The notes under the pieces: model-generated
The model's database searches: none
What the model saw: only the letters and a program-made list of their open reading frames with translations
Told to the model about the DNA's origin: nothing
Translations under genes and position numbers: made by a program
Shown: piece after piece, positions 1 to 9,588 of the stretch
Layout of the letters: every line of letters begins with the position of its first letter
How positions within the stretch are numbered: position 1 is the stretch's first letter
From: Azospirillum cavernae
GTDB taxonomy: Bacteria > Pseudomonadota > Alphaproteobacteria > Azospirillales > Azospirillaceae
Length of the DNA: 64,000 bases
NCBI RefSeq assembly: GCF_003590795.1
Contig: NZ_QYUL01000003.1
Coordinates: 186,001 to 250,000, forward strand
Direction of reading: 5' to 3'

Positions 1-3000
1 GCGGCCCAGCGCCAGCTTTTCCAGCGTCAGATACACAATCGGCGTCGTGTAGAGCGTCAGCATTTGGCTGACCAGCAGCCCGCCGATGATGGCGATGCCC
101 AGCGGGCGGCGCAGCTCGCCGCCGGTGCCATAATCGAAGGCCAGCGGCACCGCGCCCAGCAGGGCGGCTATGGTCGTCATCATGATCGGGCGGAAGCGGA
201 CCAACGCGGCTTCGCGGATCGCGTCGAAGGGCGACAGGCCGCGTTCGCGTTCGGCCTCCAGCGCGAAGTCGATCATCATGATGGCGTTCTTCTTGACGAT
301 GCCGATCAGCAAAATCAGGCCGATCATCGCCACGATGGACAGCTCGTAGCCGGTCAGGATCAGCGCGATCAACGCGCCCAACCCGGCGGACGGCAGGGTG
401 GACAGGATGGTCAGCGGGTGGATCAGGCTTTCGTACAGCACCCCCAGCACGACATAGATGGTCAGCAACGCCGCGACGATCAGGAAGGGTTGGCTTGATT
501 GCGATTGCTCGAAGGCGCGCGCCGTTCCCTGGAACCCGGCGCGGATGCTGGCGGGCATGCCGATGTCCTCCGCCGCCCGCGCGATGACTTGGGTCGCCTG
601 AGACAGCGAGACGTCGGGGGCGAGGTCGAAGGTGAGGTTGGCGACGGGAAAGCCGCTTTGGTGTTGGATCGACGCCGCCTGATTGCCGATGGTGACGCTG
701 GCCACGGTGGACAGCGGAACCAGACCGCTGCGGCCCGGCACATGGATCCGTTTCAGCGCGTCGGGGCCAAGCGCGTCCTTGGGATCGACCTCCAGCACCA
801 CCTTGTGCTGGTTCTGCATCAAATACATGGTGGAGACTTGGCGCTGGCCGAAGGCGTCGTAGAGCGTCGCCTCCAGCGCGCTCAACGACACGCCCAGGCG
901 GGACGCGGCGTCGCGGTCCACCACCACATTGGCTTGCACCCCGCCATTCTGGCGGTCGTTGGCGACGTCCACCAGCTCCGGCAGGGTCCGCAGCTTTTCC
1001 ACCAGCCGGGGCGCCCACAGATTCAGGGCGTTGATGTCGGTGTCTTGCAGGGAATAGAGATACTGGCTGCGGCCCTGCCGCCCGCCCATGCGGATGTCCT
1101 GCACCGGGGTCAGGAACAGTTGCACCCCCGGCACGCGGGCGGCGCGTTGGCGCAGGCGCGGCAGGATGACGGACAGCTCGTCCCGCTCCGCGCGCGGCTT
1201 CAACGCCACGAAGACGGTGCCGGAATAGGTGCCGCCCGGTCCGCCGCCGCCGATGGACGCGCCGACGCTCTCCACCGCCGGATCGCCGGAAATGGCGTCC
1301 TGCAAGGCGCGCTGGCGGGCGAGCATCGCCTGGAACGAGATGTCGGGCGGTGGGTCGCTGAAGCCGTTCAGCATCCCGGTGTCCTGCTGCGGCACGAAGC
1401 CCTTCGGCACCTGCCCGTAAAGCCAGACGCTGACCCCGATGATGGCGAATGTGACGCCCAGCATGATTCGGCGATGCGCCAGCACCCAATCCAAGCCGTC
1501 GGCGTACAGGCCGAACAGCCGGTCGCCGATCCAATCCAGCGCGCGACCGACGCGGCCCGGCGGCTTGCGTTCCGCCTCGGCGGTCAGCAGATGGGCGCAC
1601 ATCATCGGCGTCAGGGTCAGCGAGACGACGGCGGACACGGCGATGGCGACCGACAGCGTCACCGCGAATTCGCGGAACAGCCGCCCCATGATGCCGCCCA
1701 TGAACAGGATGGGGATGAAGACGGCGACCAGCGACAGGCTGATCGACACCACGGTGAAGGCGACCTGCCGCGCTCCCTTGATCGCGGCGGCGAAGGGCTT
1801 TTCGCCCTTCTCAATGTGACGGACGACGTTTTCGATGACGACGATGGCGTCGTCCACGACGAAGCCGACCGAAATCGTCAAGGCCATCAGCGAGAAATTG
1901 TCCAGGCTGTAGCCGATGGCCCACATCGCCGCGAAGGTTCCGGCCAGCGACAGCGGCACGGCGGTGGCCGGAATGATGGTCGCCCACAGCCGCCGCAGGA
2001 ACAGCGCCATCACCATCACCACCATGGCCACGGTGATGGCCAGCGTCTTTTGCACGTCGGCGACCGACGCGCGGATCATCGGCGTGCGGTCGCTGCGGAT
2101 GGCGATGTGGACGCTGGGCGGCATCCAGCCTTCCAAAACCGGCAGTTCGGCGCGGATGGCGTCCACCGTCTCCACCACGTTGGATCCGGTTTGCTTCATC
2201 ACGTTGATGAGCACGGCGCGCTGGCCGTCGTACCACGCGGCGGTGCGGCTGTTTTCCGGCGCCTCGATCACCTCGGCGACGTCGCCCAGCCGGATGATGG
2301 CCCCGTTCTTTTCGCTGACGATCAGGTTGCGGTAGGCGTCGGCCCCGAACAGTTGATCGCTGGCCCCGATGGACCAGGATTCCTCCGCGCCGTCAAAGCT
2401 GCCCTTGGGGCTGTTGGCGTTGGCGTTGGCGATGGCGCTGCGGATGTTTTCCAGGCTGACGCCCATCGACGCGGCGGCGGCGCTGTTGGCGCGCACGCGG
2501 ACGGCGGTTTTCTCCGCCCCGTTGATGGTGACTTGGCTGACGCCCTGAATTTGGCTGAGGCGTTGGCCGATGACGGTTTCGGCCAGCGAAAACACCTCCC
2601 CCGGCGGCAGGGTGGCGGAGGTGACGGCCAGAACCATGATGGGCGCGTCGGACGGGTTCAAGCGGCGCAGGCGCGGCGGGTTGGGCAGATCGGCGGGCAG
2701 ATCGCCCCCCGCCGCGTTGATCGCCGCCTGCACGTCGCGCGAGGCCGCCTCGATGTCGCGGTTCAGGTCGAACTGGATGATGACCGACGTGCTGCCCGAC
2801 GTGCTGTTCGACGTCATTTCCGACACCCCGGCGATGCGGGCGAGCCGCCGCTCCAACGGGGTGGCGACCGAGGCCGCCATGGTTTCCGGGCTGGCGCCGG
2901 GCAGCGAGGCGCTGACCAGGATGGTGGGAAACTCCACCTGAGGCAGCGGCGCCACCGGCAGGAAGCGGTAGGCGACCATGCCGACCAGCAACAGCCCGAT

Positions 3001-3054
3001 CATCAGCAGCGAGGTGCCGACCGGGCGGTGGATGAAGGGGGTGGAGAGCGCCAT
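1..3054 (-). CDS. mdtC: RND multidrug efflux permease, MdtC-like (3' end cut by window edge)
   Basis: Inner-membrane permease of a tripartite RND pump that uses proton flow to expel drugs or other small molecules. About 1018 codons are visible and only the last few are missing, since the left edge already shows the conserved end of the last helix (GELRRPLGIA, then TLYTTPIVYL). The N terminus (MALSTPFIHRPV) and the helix-4 motif VGFVVDDAIV, with its paired aspartates for proton relay, are intact. The ATG at 3054 lies 6 bases after the stop of the upstream permease, so the two are co-transcribed and probably co-translated. Two different permeases side by side are the mark of MdtBC/MuxBC heteromultimers. 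Substrate unknown. An outer-membrane channel gene may lie beyond the left edge. Confidence 0.9.
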   Translation of the reverse strand, partial: MALSTPFIHRPVGTSLLMIGLLLVGMVAYRFLPVAPLPQVEFPTILVSASLPGASPETMAASVATPLERRLARIAGVSEMTSNSTSGSTSVIIQFDLNRDIEAASRDVQAAINAAGGDLPADLPNPPRLRRLNPSDAPIMVLAVTSATLPPGEVFSLAETVIGQRLSQIQGVSQVTINGAEKTAVRVRANSAAAASMGVSLENIRSAIANANANSPKGSFDGAEESWSIGASDQLFGADAYRNLIVSEKNGAIIRLGDVAEVIEAPENSRTAAWYDGQRAVLINVMKQTGSNVVETVDAIRAELPVLEGWMPPSVHIAIRSDRTPMIRASVADVQKTLAITVAMVVMVMALFLRRLWATIIPATAVPLSLAGTFAAMWAIGYSLDNFSLMALTISVGFVVDDAIVVIENVVRHIEKGEKPFAAAIKGARQVAFTVVSISLSLVAVFIPILFMGGIMGRLFREFAVTLSVAIAVSAVVSLTLTPMMCAHLLTAEAERKPPGRVGRALDWIGDRLFGLYADGLDWVLAHRRIMLGVTFAIIGVSVWLYGQVPKGFVPQQDTGMLNGFSDPPPDISFQAMLARQRALQDAISGDPAVESVGASIGGGGPGGTYSGTVFVALKPRAERDELSVILPRLRQRAARVPGVQLFLTPVQDIRMGGRQGRSQYLYSLQDTDINALNLWAPRLVEKLRTLPELVDVANDRQNGGVQANVVVDRDAASRLGVSLSALEATLYDAFGQRQVSTMYLMQNQHKVVLEVDPKDALGPDALKRIHVPGRSGLVPLSTVASVTIGNQAASIQHQSGFPVANLTFDLAPDVSLSQATQVIARAAEDIGMPASIRAGFQGTARAFEQSQSSQPFLIVAALLTIYVVLGVLYESLIHPLTILSTLPSAGLGALIALILTGYELSIVAMIGLILLIGIVKKNAIMMIDFALEAERERGLSPFDAIREAALVRFRPIMMTTIAALLGAVPLAFDYGTGGELRRPLGIAIIGGLLVSQMLTLYTTPIVYLTLEKLALGR

Positions 3055-3060
3055 CGCCGC

Positions 3061-6000
3061 TTACTCCGCCGCCGCCGTTTGGCCGGGCGCCGCCTCGTCC
3101 TTCATTTCAACGGCGGTGGATTTGCGGCGCGGGCGCAGCAGACGGCCCAGCCGGTCCATGTAGAGATAAACCACCGGCGTGGTGTAGAGCGTCAGGACTT
3201 GGCTGACCAGCAGGCCTCCGACGATGGCGATCCCCAGCGGGCGGCGCAGCTCCGACCCCGTGCCATGCTCCAGCGCCAGCGGCAGCGCGCCCAGCAAGGC
3301 CGCCATCGTCGTCATCATGATCGGGCGGAAGCGCAGAAGCGAGGCTTCGTAGATCGAGCGTTCCGGGGGCAGCCCGTGATGACGTTCGGCCTCCAGCGCG
3401 AAGTCGATCATCATGATGGCGTTCTTCTTGACGATGCCGATCAAAAGAACGATGCCGATCAAGGCGATCAGCGACAGATCATGGCCGGTCGCCATCAGCG
3501 CCAAAATCGCCCCGACCCCGGCGGACGGCAGGGTGGACAGGATGGTGATCGGGTGGATCGTGCTTTCGTACAGCACGCCCAGCACGATGTAGACGGCGAC
3601 CACCGCCGCCAGGATCAGCCAGGGTTGGGTGTCGAGCGAAGACCGGAACTCGGCGGCGGTTCCGGCGAAGCGCGCGGTGGCGGTGTCGGGCATGCCGATG
3701 CTGGCGCGGGCCTGCTGGATCGCCGTCACCGCGTCGCCCAACGCCACGCCGGGGGCGACGTTGAAGGACAGGGTGACGGAGGGGAATTGCCCCTGGTGGG
3801 TGATGACCAGCGGCGCGGTGGTCCGCTGCACCGTCACCAGCCCGTCGAGCGGCACGACGCCGCCGCCGCTGGACTTCACATAGATTTTCGACAGCGAGGC
3901 CGGATCCATCTGAAAGGACGGCTCAACCTCCAGAATCACCCGGTATTGGTTGGTCTGGGTGTAGATGGTGGATACTTGGCGCTGGCCGAAGGCGTCATAG
4001 AGCGTGTCGTCGATGGTCTGCGGCAGCACATGCAGGCGCGACGCCGCGTCGCGGTCGATGGTCAGATAGACTTGCAGGCCATAGGGCTGCTGGTCGGTCG
4101 CCACGTCGGTCAGTTCGGGGCGGGCGCGCAGCGCCGCCAGCAGGCGCGGCGTCCAGTTGTTCAGTTCCTGCGGGTCGGCGTCCTGCAAGACATATTGGTA
4201 CTGGGTGCGGCTGACCCGGCTGTCGATCTGGACGTCCTGCGCCGCCTGCATGAACAAGGAGATGCCTTGCGCGTCCGCCGTCGCCGCGCGCAGCCGGGCG
4301 ATGATCTCGTCCGCCGAGGCGCCGCGCTGGTCGCGCGGCTTCAGGGCGATGGTCAGGCTTCCGGCGTTGGCGGTGGGGTTGACCGACCCGGCGCCGACGA
4401 AGCTCGCCACCGCCGCCACGTCGGGATCCTGCCGGACGATTTCCGCCACGGCGCGTTGCCGCTCGCTCATCGCCTTGACGGAGATGGAGGGGGCGGCGTC
4501 GGTCACGCCCAGGATGACGCCGGTGTCCTGCTGCGGCAGGAAGCCTTTCGGCACGACGTCGTACAGCCACAGCGTCGCCGCCAGCGTGGCGATGGTGACG
4601 GCCAGCGTCGTCGGTTGGTGGCGCAGGACAAAGCGCAGCGACGTGGCGTAACCGTTCAACAGCGCGTCGAACACCCGCTCGCTCCAGCGGAACAGGGCGT
4701 TTTGCGGCTCCGCGCTGTCCGGTTTCAGCAGCCGGGCGCACATCATCGGCGTCAGCGTCAGCGAGATGACCGCCGACACCAGGACGGCGATGGACAGGGT
4801 GATGGCGAATTCGCGGAACAGGCGGCCGACCACGCCGCTCATGAACAAAAGCGGGATGAAGACGGCGATCAGGGACAGGGTCAGCGACACCACGGTGAAG
4901 CCGATCTGCCGCGCGCCTTTCAGCGCCGCCTGCATCGGGTTTTCGCCCTCCTCAATGTGGCGGACGATGTTTTCGATCATGACGATGGCGTCGTCGACGA
5001 CGAAGCCCGAGGCGATGGTCAGCGCCATCAGCGACAGATTGTCCAGGCTGAAGCCGCACAGGGCCATGATGCCGAAGGTGCCGATCAGCGACAGCGGCAG
5101 GGCGGCGGCGGGAATCAGCGTCGCCCACGCCTTGCGCAGAAAGACGAAGATGACCATCACCACCAGACCGGCGGTCAGCACCAGCGTTTTTTGCACGTCG
5201 GCGACCGAGGCGCGGATGGTTTCCGTCCGGTCGGTCAAGACCGCCATGGTGATTTGCGGCGGCAGGGAGGCTTGCAGGGCGGGCAGCAGGGCGCGGATGC
5301 GGTCCACCGTGTCGATGATGTTGGCGCCGGGCTGGCGCTGGACGCTCAGCAGCACCGCCGGTTTGCCGTCGTGCCAGGCGGCCAGTCGGGTGTTTTCCAC
5401 CGAATCCACCACCGCGCCGATGTCGGACAGCCGCACCGGCCCGCCATTCTTGTAGGTGACGATGATCGGGCGGTAGGCGGCGGCGTTCTCGATCTGGTCG
5501 TTGACGCCGATGGACCAGCTTTGGCGCGGCCCGTCGAAGCTGCCCTTGGGGGCGTTCACGTTGGCCTGGGTGATGGTGGTCCGCACATCCTCCAACGTCA
5601 GGCCAAGGCCGGAAACCGCCGCCGGATTGACCTGGACCCGCACCGCCGGGCGCAAGCCGCCCTCGATCCCGACATAGCCGACGCCGTCCACCTGCGAGAG
5701 CTTTTGCGCCAGCAGCGTGTCGGCGGCGTCGCTGACGGTTTCCAGCCGCAAGCTGTCGGCGCTGAGCGCCAGAACCATGATGGGCGCGTCGGCGGGGTTC
5801 ACCTTGTCATAGACTGGCGGGTTGGGCAGCCCCTTGGGCAGGCCGCCCGCCGCCGCGCTGATCGCCGATTGCACGTCTTGCGACGCCGCGTCGATGTTGC
5901 GCGACAGGGAGAATTGCAGGGTGATGGTGGAGAGGCCGAAGGAGCTGGTCGAGATCATCGAGGAGATCCCGGCGATCTGCCCCAATTGCCGCTCCAGCGG

Positions 6001-6195
6001 CGCGGTGACGGAGGAGGCGATGACCTCGGGCGCGGCGCCGGGCAATTGGGTGGTGACGCGCACGGTCGGGAAATCAACGGTCGGCAGCGAGGAAATCGGC
6101 AAGGCGCCGTAGCCGAGCAGCCCAAGCAGCACCACCGCCACCATCAAAAGGCCGGTGGCGACCGGGCGCAGGATGAAGGGGGCGGAGAGGTTCAT
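3061..6195 (-). CDS. mdtB: RND multidrug efflux permease, MdtB-like
   Basis: First permease of the tandem RND pair, 1044 residues, the normal family length. The sequence shows the N-terminal helix (MNLSAPFILRPVATGLLM), two large periplasmic loops, the helix-4 motif ASGFVVDDAIVMIENI near residue 400 with the proton-relay aspartates, and the C-terminal helices ending TLYTTPVVYLYMDRL. It is closely related to the downstream permease, as expected for an MdtB/MdtC-type pair that assembles into a mixed trimer. Its ATG overlaps the stop of the membrane-fusion protein gene by four bases (ATGA), so translation is coupled. Substrate cannot be inferred. The symbol is by family resemblance only; MuxB would be an equally good name. 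Confidence 0.92.
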   Translation of the reverse strand: MNLSAPFILRPVATGLLMVAVVLLGLLGYGALPISSLPTVDFPTVRVTTQLPGAAPEVIASSVTAPLERQLGQIAGISSMISTSSFGLSTITLQFSLSRNIDAASQDVQSAISAAAGGLPKGLPNPPVYDKVNPADAPIMVLALSADSLRLETVSDAADTLLAQKLSQVDGVGYVGIEGGLRPAVRVQVNPAAVSGLGLTLEDVRTTITQANVNAPKGSFDGPRQSWSIGVNDQIENAAAYRPIIVTYKNGGPVRLSDIGAVVDSVENTRLAAWHDGKPAVLLSVQRQPGANIIDTVDRIRALLPALQASLPPQITMAVLTDRTETIRASVADVQKTLVLTAGLVVMVIFVFLRKAWATLIPAAALPLSLIGTFGIMALCGFSLDNLSLMALTIASGFVVDDAIVMIENIVRHIEEGENPMQAALKGARQIGFTVVSLTLSLIAVFIPLLFMSGVVGRLFREFAITLSIAVLVSAVISLTLTPMMCARLLKPDSAEPQNALFRWSERVFDALLNGYATSLRFVLRHQPTTLAVTIATLAATLWLYDVVPKGFLPQQDTGVILGVTDAAPSISVKAMSERQRAVAEIVRQDPDVAAVASFVGAGSVNPTANAGSLTIALKPRDQRGASADEIIARLRAATADAQGISLFMQAAQDVQIDSRVSRTQYQYVLQDADPQELNNWTPRLLAALRARPELTDVATDQQPYGLQVYLTIDRDAASRLHVLPQTIDDTLYDAFGQRQVSTIYTQTNQYRVILEVEPSFQMDPASLSKIYVKSSGGGVVPLDGLVTVQRTTAPLVITHQGQFPSVTLSFNVAPGVALGDAVTAIQQARASIGMPDTATARFAGTAAEFRSSLDTQPWLILAAVVAVYIVLGVLYESTIHPITILSTLPSAGVGAILALMATGHDLSLIALIGIVLLIGIVKKNAIMMIDFALEAERHHGLPPERSIYEASLLRFRPIMMTTMAALLGALPLALEHGTGSELRRPLGIAIVGGLLVSQVLTLYTTPVVYLYMDRLGRLLRPRRKSTAVEMKDEAAPGQTAAAE

Positions 6196-7631
6196 GACGG
6201 CTCCCGCACGGGCCGGGGCGTCGCCGCGCCGGTGTCGGTCGGGGCGGCGCCGTCTGTTGGCGGACGGTTGCGGCGGGGCGCGTCGGGGTTGTTCGGGTCA
6301 CGGGGGCTGCGTTCGCGCGGACGCTCGCCGCTCGCCAGCGGGGCGGCGGCGGGCGCGGCGGAGGAGGCGGGGGAGGCGGGGGAGGGCGGCGGGGCGGCGT
6401 CGCCGGTGGGTTGGCCTGGGGTTTGGCCGGGCGTTTGGCCGCGCGGGGGCGGATCGACCAGACGGATCTTCGATCCCGGTTGCAGGCGGTATTGCCCATC
6501 GACCACCACCCGCTCGCCGGGGGTCAGACCGTCGTCGATGATCGCCTTGCCCTCTTCAATGCGGGCGACCTTGATCGGTCGCTGCTCGACCGTCTGGTCG
6601 TCCTTGATGACGTAGGCGAAGGTTCCCTGCGGGCCACGCTGCACGACGGTGGACGCGACCGTGGTCGCCCCGCGCCGGATGGTGGAGAGCAGCCGGACAT
6701 TGACGAAGCCGCCCGGCCACAGCCGTTGCGGGTCGTTCGGCAGCGTCGCCTTCAAACGGATGGTGCCGGTGCCGGTGTCGATCAGATTGTCGATCACCGC
6801 CAGCGTCCCGGCCCCCAGCACCGTTTTGCCTTGGCGGTCCAGCGCCTGGACGGGAACCTCGCCGCGCGTCTGGGCGTCGATGATGGCGGGCAGCAGCTTT
6901 TCCGGCAGGGTGAAGACGACGGCGATCGGTTGCACCTGGGTGATGGTGACAAGGCCGCTCTGGTCGCTCGACCGCACGATGTTGCCCTGGTCGAGGGAGC
7001 GCAGGCCGATCCGTCCGTTGATGGGCGCGGTGATGGTGGTGTAGTTCAGTTGCACCTGCACCGCGTCGATGGCGGCGTCGTCGGCGCGGATCTGCGCCTC
7101 ATACTGGACGACCTGGGCGCGCTGGGTGTCCACCGTCTGTTTGGCGGCGAACTCGCGCAGGCTGAGATTGCGCTCCAGATCGCGCTTGGCGTTGGCGAGC
7201 TGAGCCTCGTCCTGCGCCTTTTTCGCCTGGGCTTGGGCCAGTTGGGCCTGAAGCGGGCGGGAATCAATGATCGCCAGCACGTCGCCCGCCTTGACCAACT
7301 GGCCTTCGCGCAGGTCGAGCCGCTGCAACTCGCCATCCACCCGCGCGCGCACCGTCACGCTGTTGAAGGCCTGCACGGTGCCGATGCCGTCGAACCAGAT
7401 CGGCACGTCCTCGCGTGCCACGGTTCCGGCCTGCACCGCGATGGTGGAATTGCGCGACCCAGCGGCGCCGCCGGGCGGCCCCATGCCGGGCGGTCCCGGC
7501 GGCGGCCCACCCGCGCCGGAGCCGGAGGAGGTCGCCGGGTGCAGCAGCTTGTCCCGCACGGCGTAACCAACGCCGCCGACCAACCCCACGAGCACCATTC
7601 CGGTGATGACCGGCTTCCAACGCATACCCAT
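6192..7631 (-). CDS. mdtA: RND efflux periplasmic adaptor (membrane-fusion protein), MdtA-like
   Basis: Periplasmic adaptor that bridges the RND permeases to an outer-membrane channel. It has 479 residues: one N-terminal membrane anchor (about 7-26), a glycine/proline-rich linker (GPPGMGPPGG), a biotinyl-lipoyl-like and helical hairpin section (DLREGQLVKAGDVLAIID, then a coiled Ala/Gln/Lys-rich stretch) and a beta-barrel section (ITAPINGRIGLRSL, TLPNDPQRLWPGGFVNVRL). After about residue 405 comes a 70-residue Pro/Ala/Arg-rich tail that looks disordered and is longer than usual. The start at 7631 follows an AGGA; a second in-frame ATG lies at 7625. First gene of the efflux operon, with an inverted repeat about 25-40 bases upstream. 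Confidence 0.92.
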   Translation of the reverse strand: MGMRWKPVITGMVLVGLVGGVGYAVRDKLLHPATSSGSGAGGPPPGPPGMGPPGGAAGSRNSTIAVQAGTVAREDVPIWFDGIGTVQAFNSVTVRARVDGELQRLDLREGQLVKAGDVLAIIDSRPLQAQLAQAQAKKAQDEAQLANAKRDLERNLSLREFAAKQTVDTQRAQVVQYEAQIRADDAAIDAVQVQLNYTTITAPINGRIGLRSLDQGNIVRSSDQSGLVTITQVQPIAVVFTLPEKLLPAIIDAQTRGEVPVQALDRQGKTVLGAGTLAVIDNLIDTGTGTIRLKATLPNDPQRLWPGGFVNVRLLSTIRRGATTVASTVVQRGPQGTFAYVIKDDQTVEQRPIKVARIEEGKAIIDDGLTPGERVVVDGQYRLQPGSKIRLVDPPPRGQTPGQTPGQPTGDAAPPPSPASPASSAAPAAAPLASGERPRERSPRDPNNPDAPRRNRPPTDGAAPTDTGAATPRPVREPS

Positions 7632-7653
7632 GATGTCCTGACCGTCGCTCAGC

Positions 7654-7671
7654 GTCTCGTGATCCAGAGAC
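7654..7671. promoter_or_regulatory. Inverted repeat upstream of the efflux operon
   Basis: GTCTC and GAGAC separated by eight bases, 23 to 40 bases upstream of the mdtA-like start. The position fits a repressor site for the pump operon, but no adjacent regulator gene is present and the arms are short, so this is only a candidate. Confidence 0.25.
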
Positions 7672-7719
7672 CCTTGATACGGCTATCAACGGCGGAATCG
7701 TCGGTCGGTTTCGAGTTTT

Positions 7720-8877
7720 TTATTCTGGGGGCAGAATGGCGGGCGGCGGCGGGGGCGGCAACAGGGCGCTTGCCAGCCGGATGCCGACATCGTCGGGGCT
7801 GTTCTCGTCGCCGTTCAGGATCAAGATGATGGTTCGGTTCGCCTCCGGGAAGTGCCAGGATTCGCAACGGAAACCGGCCAAACGTCCGGGATGGCCGTAT
7901 TTCTTGCCCCAATCGCTGTCTTCGACGGCGATTCCATACCCATAGCCGTCATCCGACTCGTCGCCCGCCCGATCCTCCAGCATCGTCGCCAGCGTTTCCG
8001 GTCGCAGCAGCAGGCCGGGGCGGCGGAACAGCGCGGTCATGAAGCGGTCGAGGTCGGCGGCGGTCGTCGTCACCGGCGCGTCGCCCAGCGGGCTGGAATA
8101 GGCGTAGAGGCTGGCGTCCACGCGCTCGGCCCCTTTCTTGGCGGCAGGGCGGTAGCCGTGGGCGAGGTTGGCCTCCGCGCGATTGGCCCCCAGCGTGGTC
8201 GCGGTCATCCCGGCGGGACGGAAGATGCGGGCGGCCAGCGAGTCGGCCAGCGGGCGGCCATCCAGCTTTTCGACGATGCGGCCCAGCAGGATGAAATTGG
8301 TGTTGGAATAGGCGAAGGAGCCGGGTTTCGTCGGGTCGCCGCAAGGGGCGCTGGTCAGTGCCTCCGCCGCCGTCCAATGGGGGTTGGGGTGGCGTGGGTT
8401 GGGCGTTTTGGCGTTGCGCAGGCAATCGGGAACGCCAGAGCGATGGCTGAGAAGATCGCCCACCGTCGCCGTGGCGATGTTGGGCAGCCGGGCCGCCCCC
8501 GGCAGGTCGATCAACGGCAAGACTGGACTGTCCAGCGCGATTTTCCCCTCTTGCACCAGTTGCAAGGCGGCGACCGCCGTCATCATCTTGCCGGTCGAGG
8601 CGACGTGAAAGCGGGTGTTGGGCGTCACCGGGCGGCGTTGCGCCCGTTCCGCCAGCCCGGCGGCGGCGATCTGCGGCGGGCCATCCGGCCCCGACAGCAG
8701 CAGGACGCCGCCCGGCGCGTCATAACGCCGCATCGTGGCGCTCAACGCCTCCTCAAGCTGGGCTTGCGGAACGATCTGCGCCCGCGCCGTGGTGGGCAGG
8801 CCGGTCAGGCCGACAAACCCGGTGGCCAGAACCGCCGCCAGCAACCGCTTGAAAATCCTTTGCGTTGGTGTGGTCAT
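7720..8877 (-). CDS. Exported serine hydrolase, class C beta-lactamase fold
   Basis: Penicillin-binding-protein-like serine hydrolase (PF00144 family), predicted to act in the periplasm. All three active-site motifs are present: STGK (nucleophile Ser and base Lys), YSN, and HPG in place of the KTG box. Family members include esterases, D-aminopeptidases, DD-peptidases and true AmpC enzymes; the HPG box and lack of a close AmpC signature argue for an esterase or peptidase. The ATG at 8877 gives a good signal peptide (basic MTTPTQRIFKR, hydrophobic core, TARA cleavage site). A GTG at 8922 overlaps the upstream stop (GTGA), but it would put 15 proline/arginine-rich residues before the signal. 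Last gene of a three-gene operon with a DUF1345 protein and the VTT-ATP-grasp protein. The C terminus ends in a run of prolines. Confidence 0.85.
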   Translation of the reverse strand: MTTPTQRIFKRLLAAVLATGFVGLTGLPTTARAQIVPQAQLEEALSATMRRYDAPGGVLLLSGPDGPPQIAAAGLAERAQRRPVTPNTRFHVASTGKMMTAVAALQLVQEGKIALDSPVLPLIDLPGAARLPNIATATVGDLLSHRSGVPDCLRNAKTPNPRHPNPHWTAAEALTSAPCGDPTKPGSFAYSNTNFILLGRIVEKLDGRPLADSLAARIFRPAGMTATTLGANRAEANLAHGYRPAAKKGAERVDASLYAYSSPLGDAPVTTTAADLDRFMTALFRRPGLLLRPETLATMLEDRAGDESDDGYGYGIAVEDSDWGKKYGHPGRLAGFRCESWHFPEANRTIILILNGDENSPDDVGIRLASALLPPPPPPAILPPE

Positions 8878-8918
8878 GGGGCGATTCCCAGGTCGTTTGT
8901 TGGGCTGCGGCGGCCCGC

Positions 8919-9572
8919 TCACCCCACCAAACCGGCGGCGAGGTTGACGCCCAGAGCCAGAACGGCGGTGTTGAACAGGAAGGACAGGGCGCCGTGAAGC
9001 AGCACGACCCGGCGCGCCGCCGCCGTGCGCGTCACCACGTCCGACACCTGCGCCGTCATGCCGATGGTGAAGCTGAAATAGAGGAATTCCAGATAGTCCG
9101 GCTGTTCGTTGCCGGGGAAATCCAAGTTTTTCGGCGTGTCCTGTTCGTCGCCATCCAGCCAGTAATCATGGGCGTAATGCTGGGCGAAAAAGACGTGCAA
9201 GAAGATCCAGGACAACAGCACGGTGACGGCGGCCAGCCCGGCGGCGGCCCCGGCGTGGGGCGAACCTTTGGCGGCGATCAACTCGACCCCGATGGCGACC
9301 AGAGACGCGGCGGCGACCAGCACGGCCCCGATCAAAACACCCCATTTCCCTGGATCAAGCACTTGGGCGCGGTGGCGGATCGACGCCACATTCGCCCGGA
9401 ACATCAGCCGGGTGGACAGAAGGATGTAGAGAGCGACGCCAACGTCCCATCCGACCAGCCCGGCGGTGACGGGCCGCAGCCACAACAGCCCCGCCGCCCC
9501 GGTCAGCAGGGCGACTCCCAAGGCGGTCAACAGGGAAGGGCGGTTTCCCAGATGGCGCAGGCTGTGCCGCAT
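8919..9572 (-). CDS. DUF1345 family integral membrane protein
   Basis: 217 residues with about five hydrophobic helices and the DUF1345 hallmark in the last third: AHDYW, LDFPG, then PDYLEFLYFSFTIGM and QVSDV. The biochemical role of the family is unknown. The ATG at 9572 has a strong GGAGGG upstream and follows the stop of the VTT-ATP-grasp gene by 16 bases. Its own stop is interlocked with a possible GTG of the downstream hydrolase. The tight spacing suggests the three proteins share an envelope task. Confidence 0.88.
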   Translation of the reverse strand: MRHSLRHLGNRPSLLTALGVALLTGAAGLLWLRPVTAGLVGWDVGVALYILLSTRLMFRANVASIRHRAQVLDPGKWGVLIGAVLVAAASLVAIGVELIAAKGSPHAGAAAGLAAVTVLLSWIFLHVFFAQHYAHDYWLDGDEQDTPKNLDFPGNEQPDYLEFLYFSFTIGMTAQVSDVVTRTAAARRVVLLHGALSFLFNTAVLALGVNLAAGLVG

Positions 9573-9588
9573 CCGCCCTCCGCTGGGA

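Noticed and set aside
499-6615. A 2038-codon open frame on the plus strand opposite the efflux operon
   Set aside because: It is the mirror of the minus-strand mdtA/mdtB/mdtC-like genes. The protein is Arg/His/Gly-rich low complexity with no domain, a known artefact of GC-rich codon bias.
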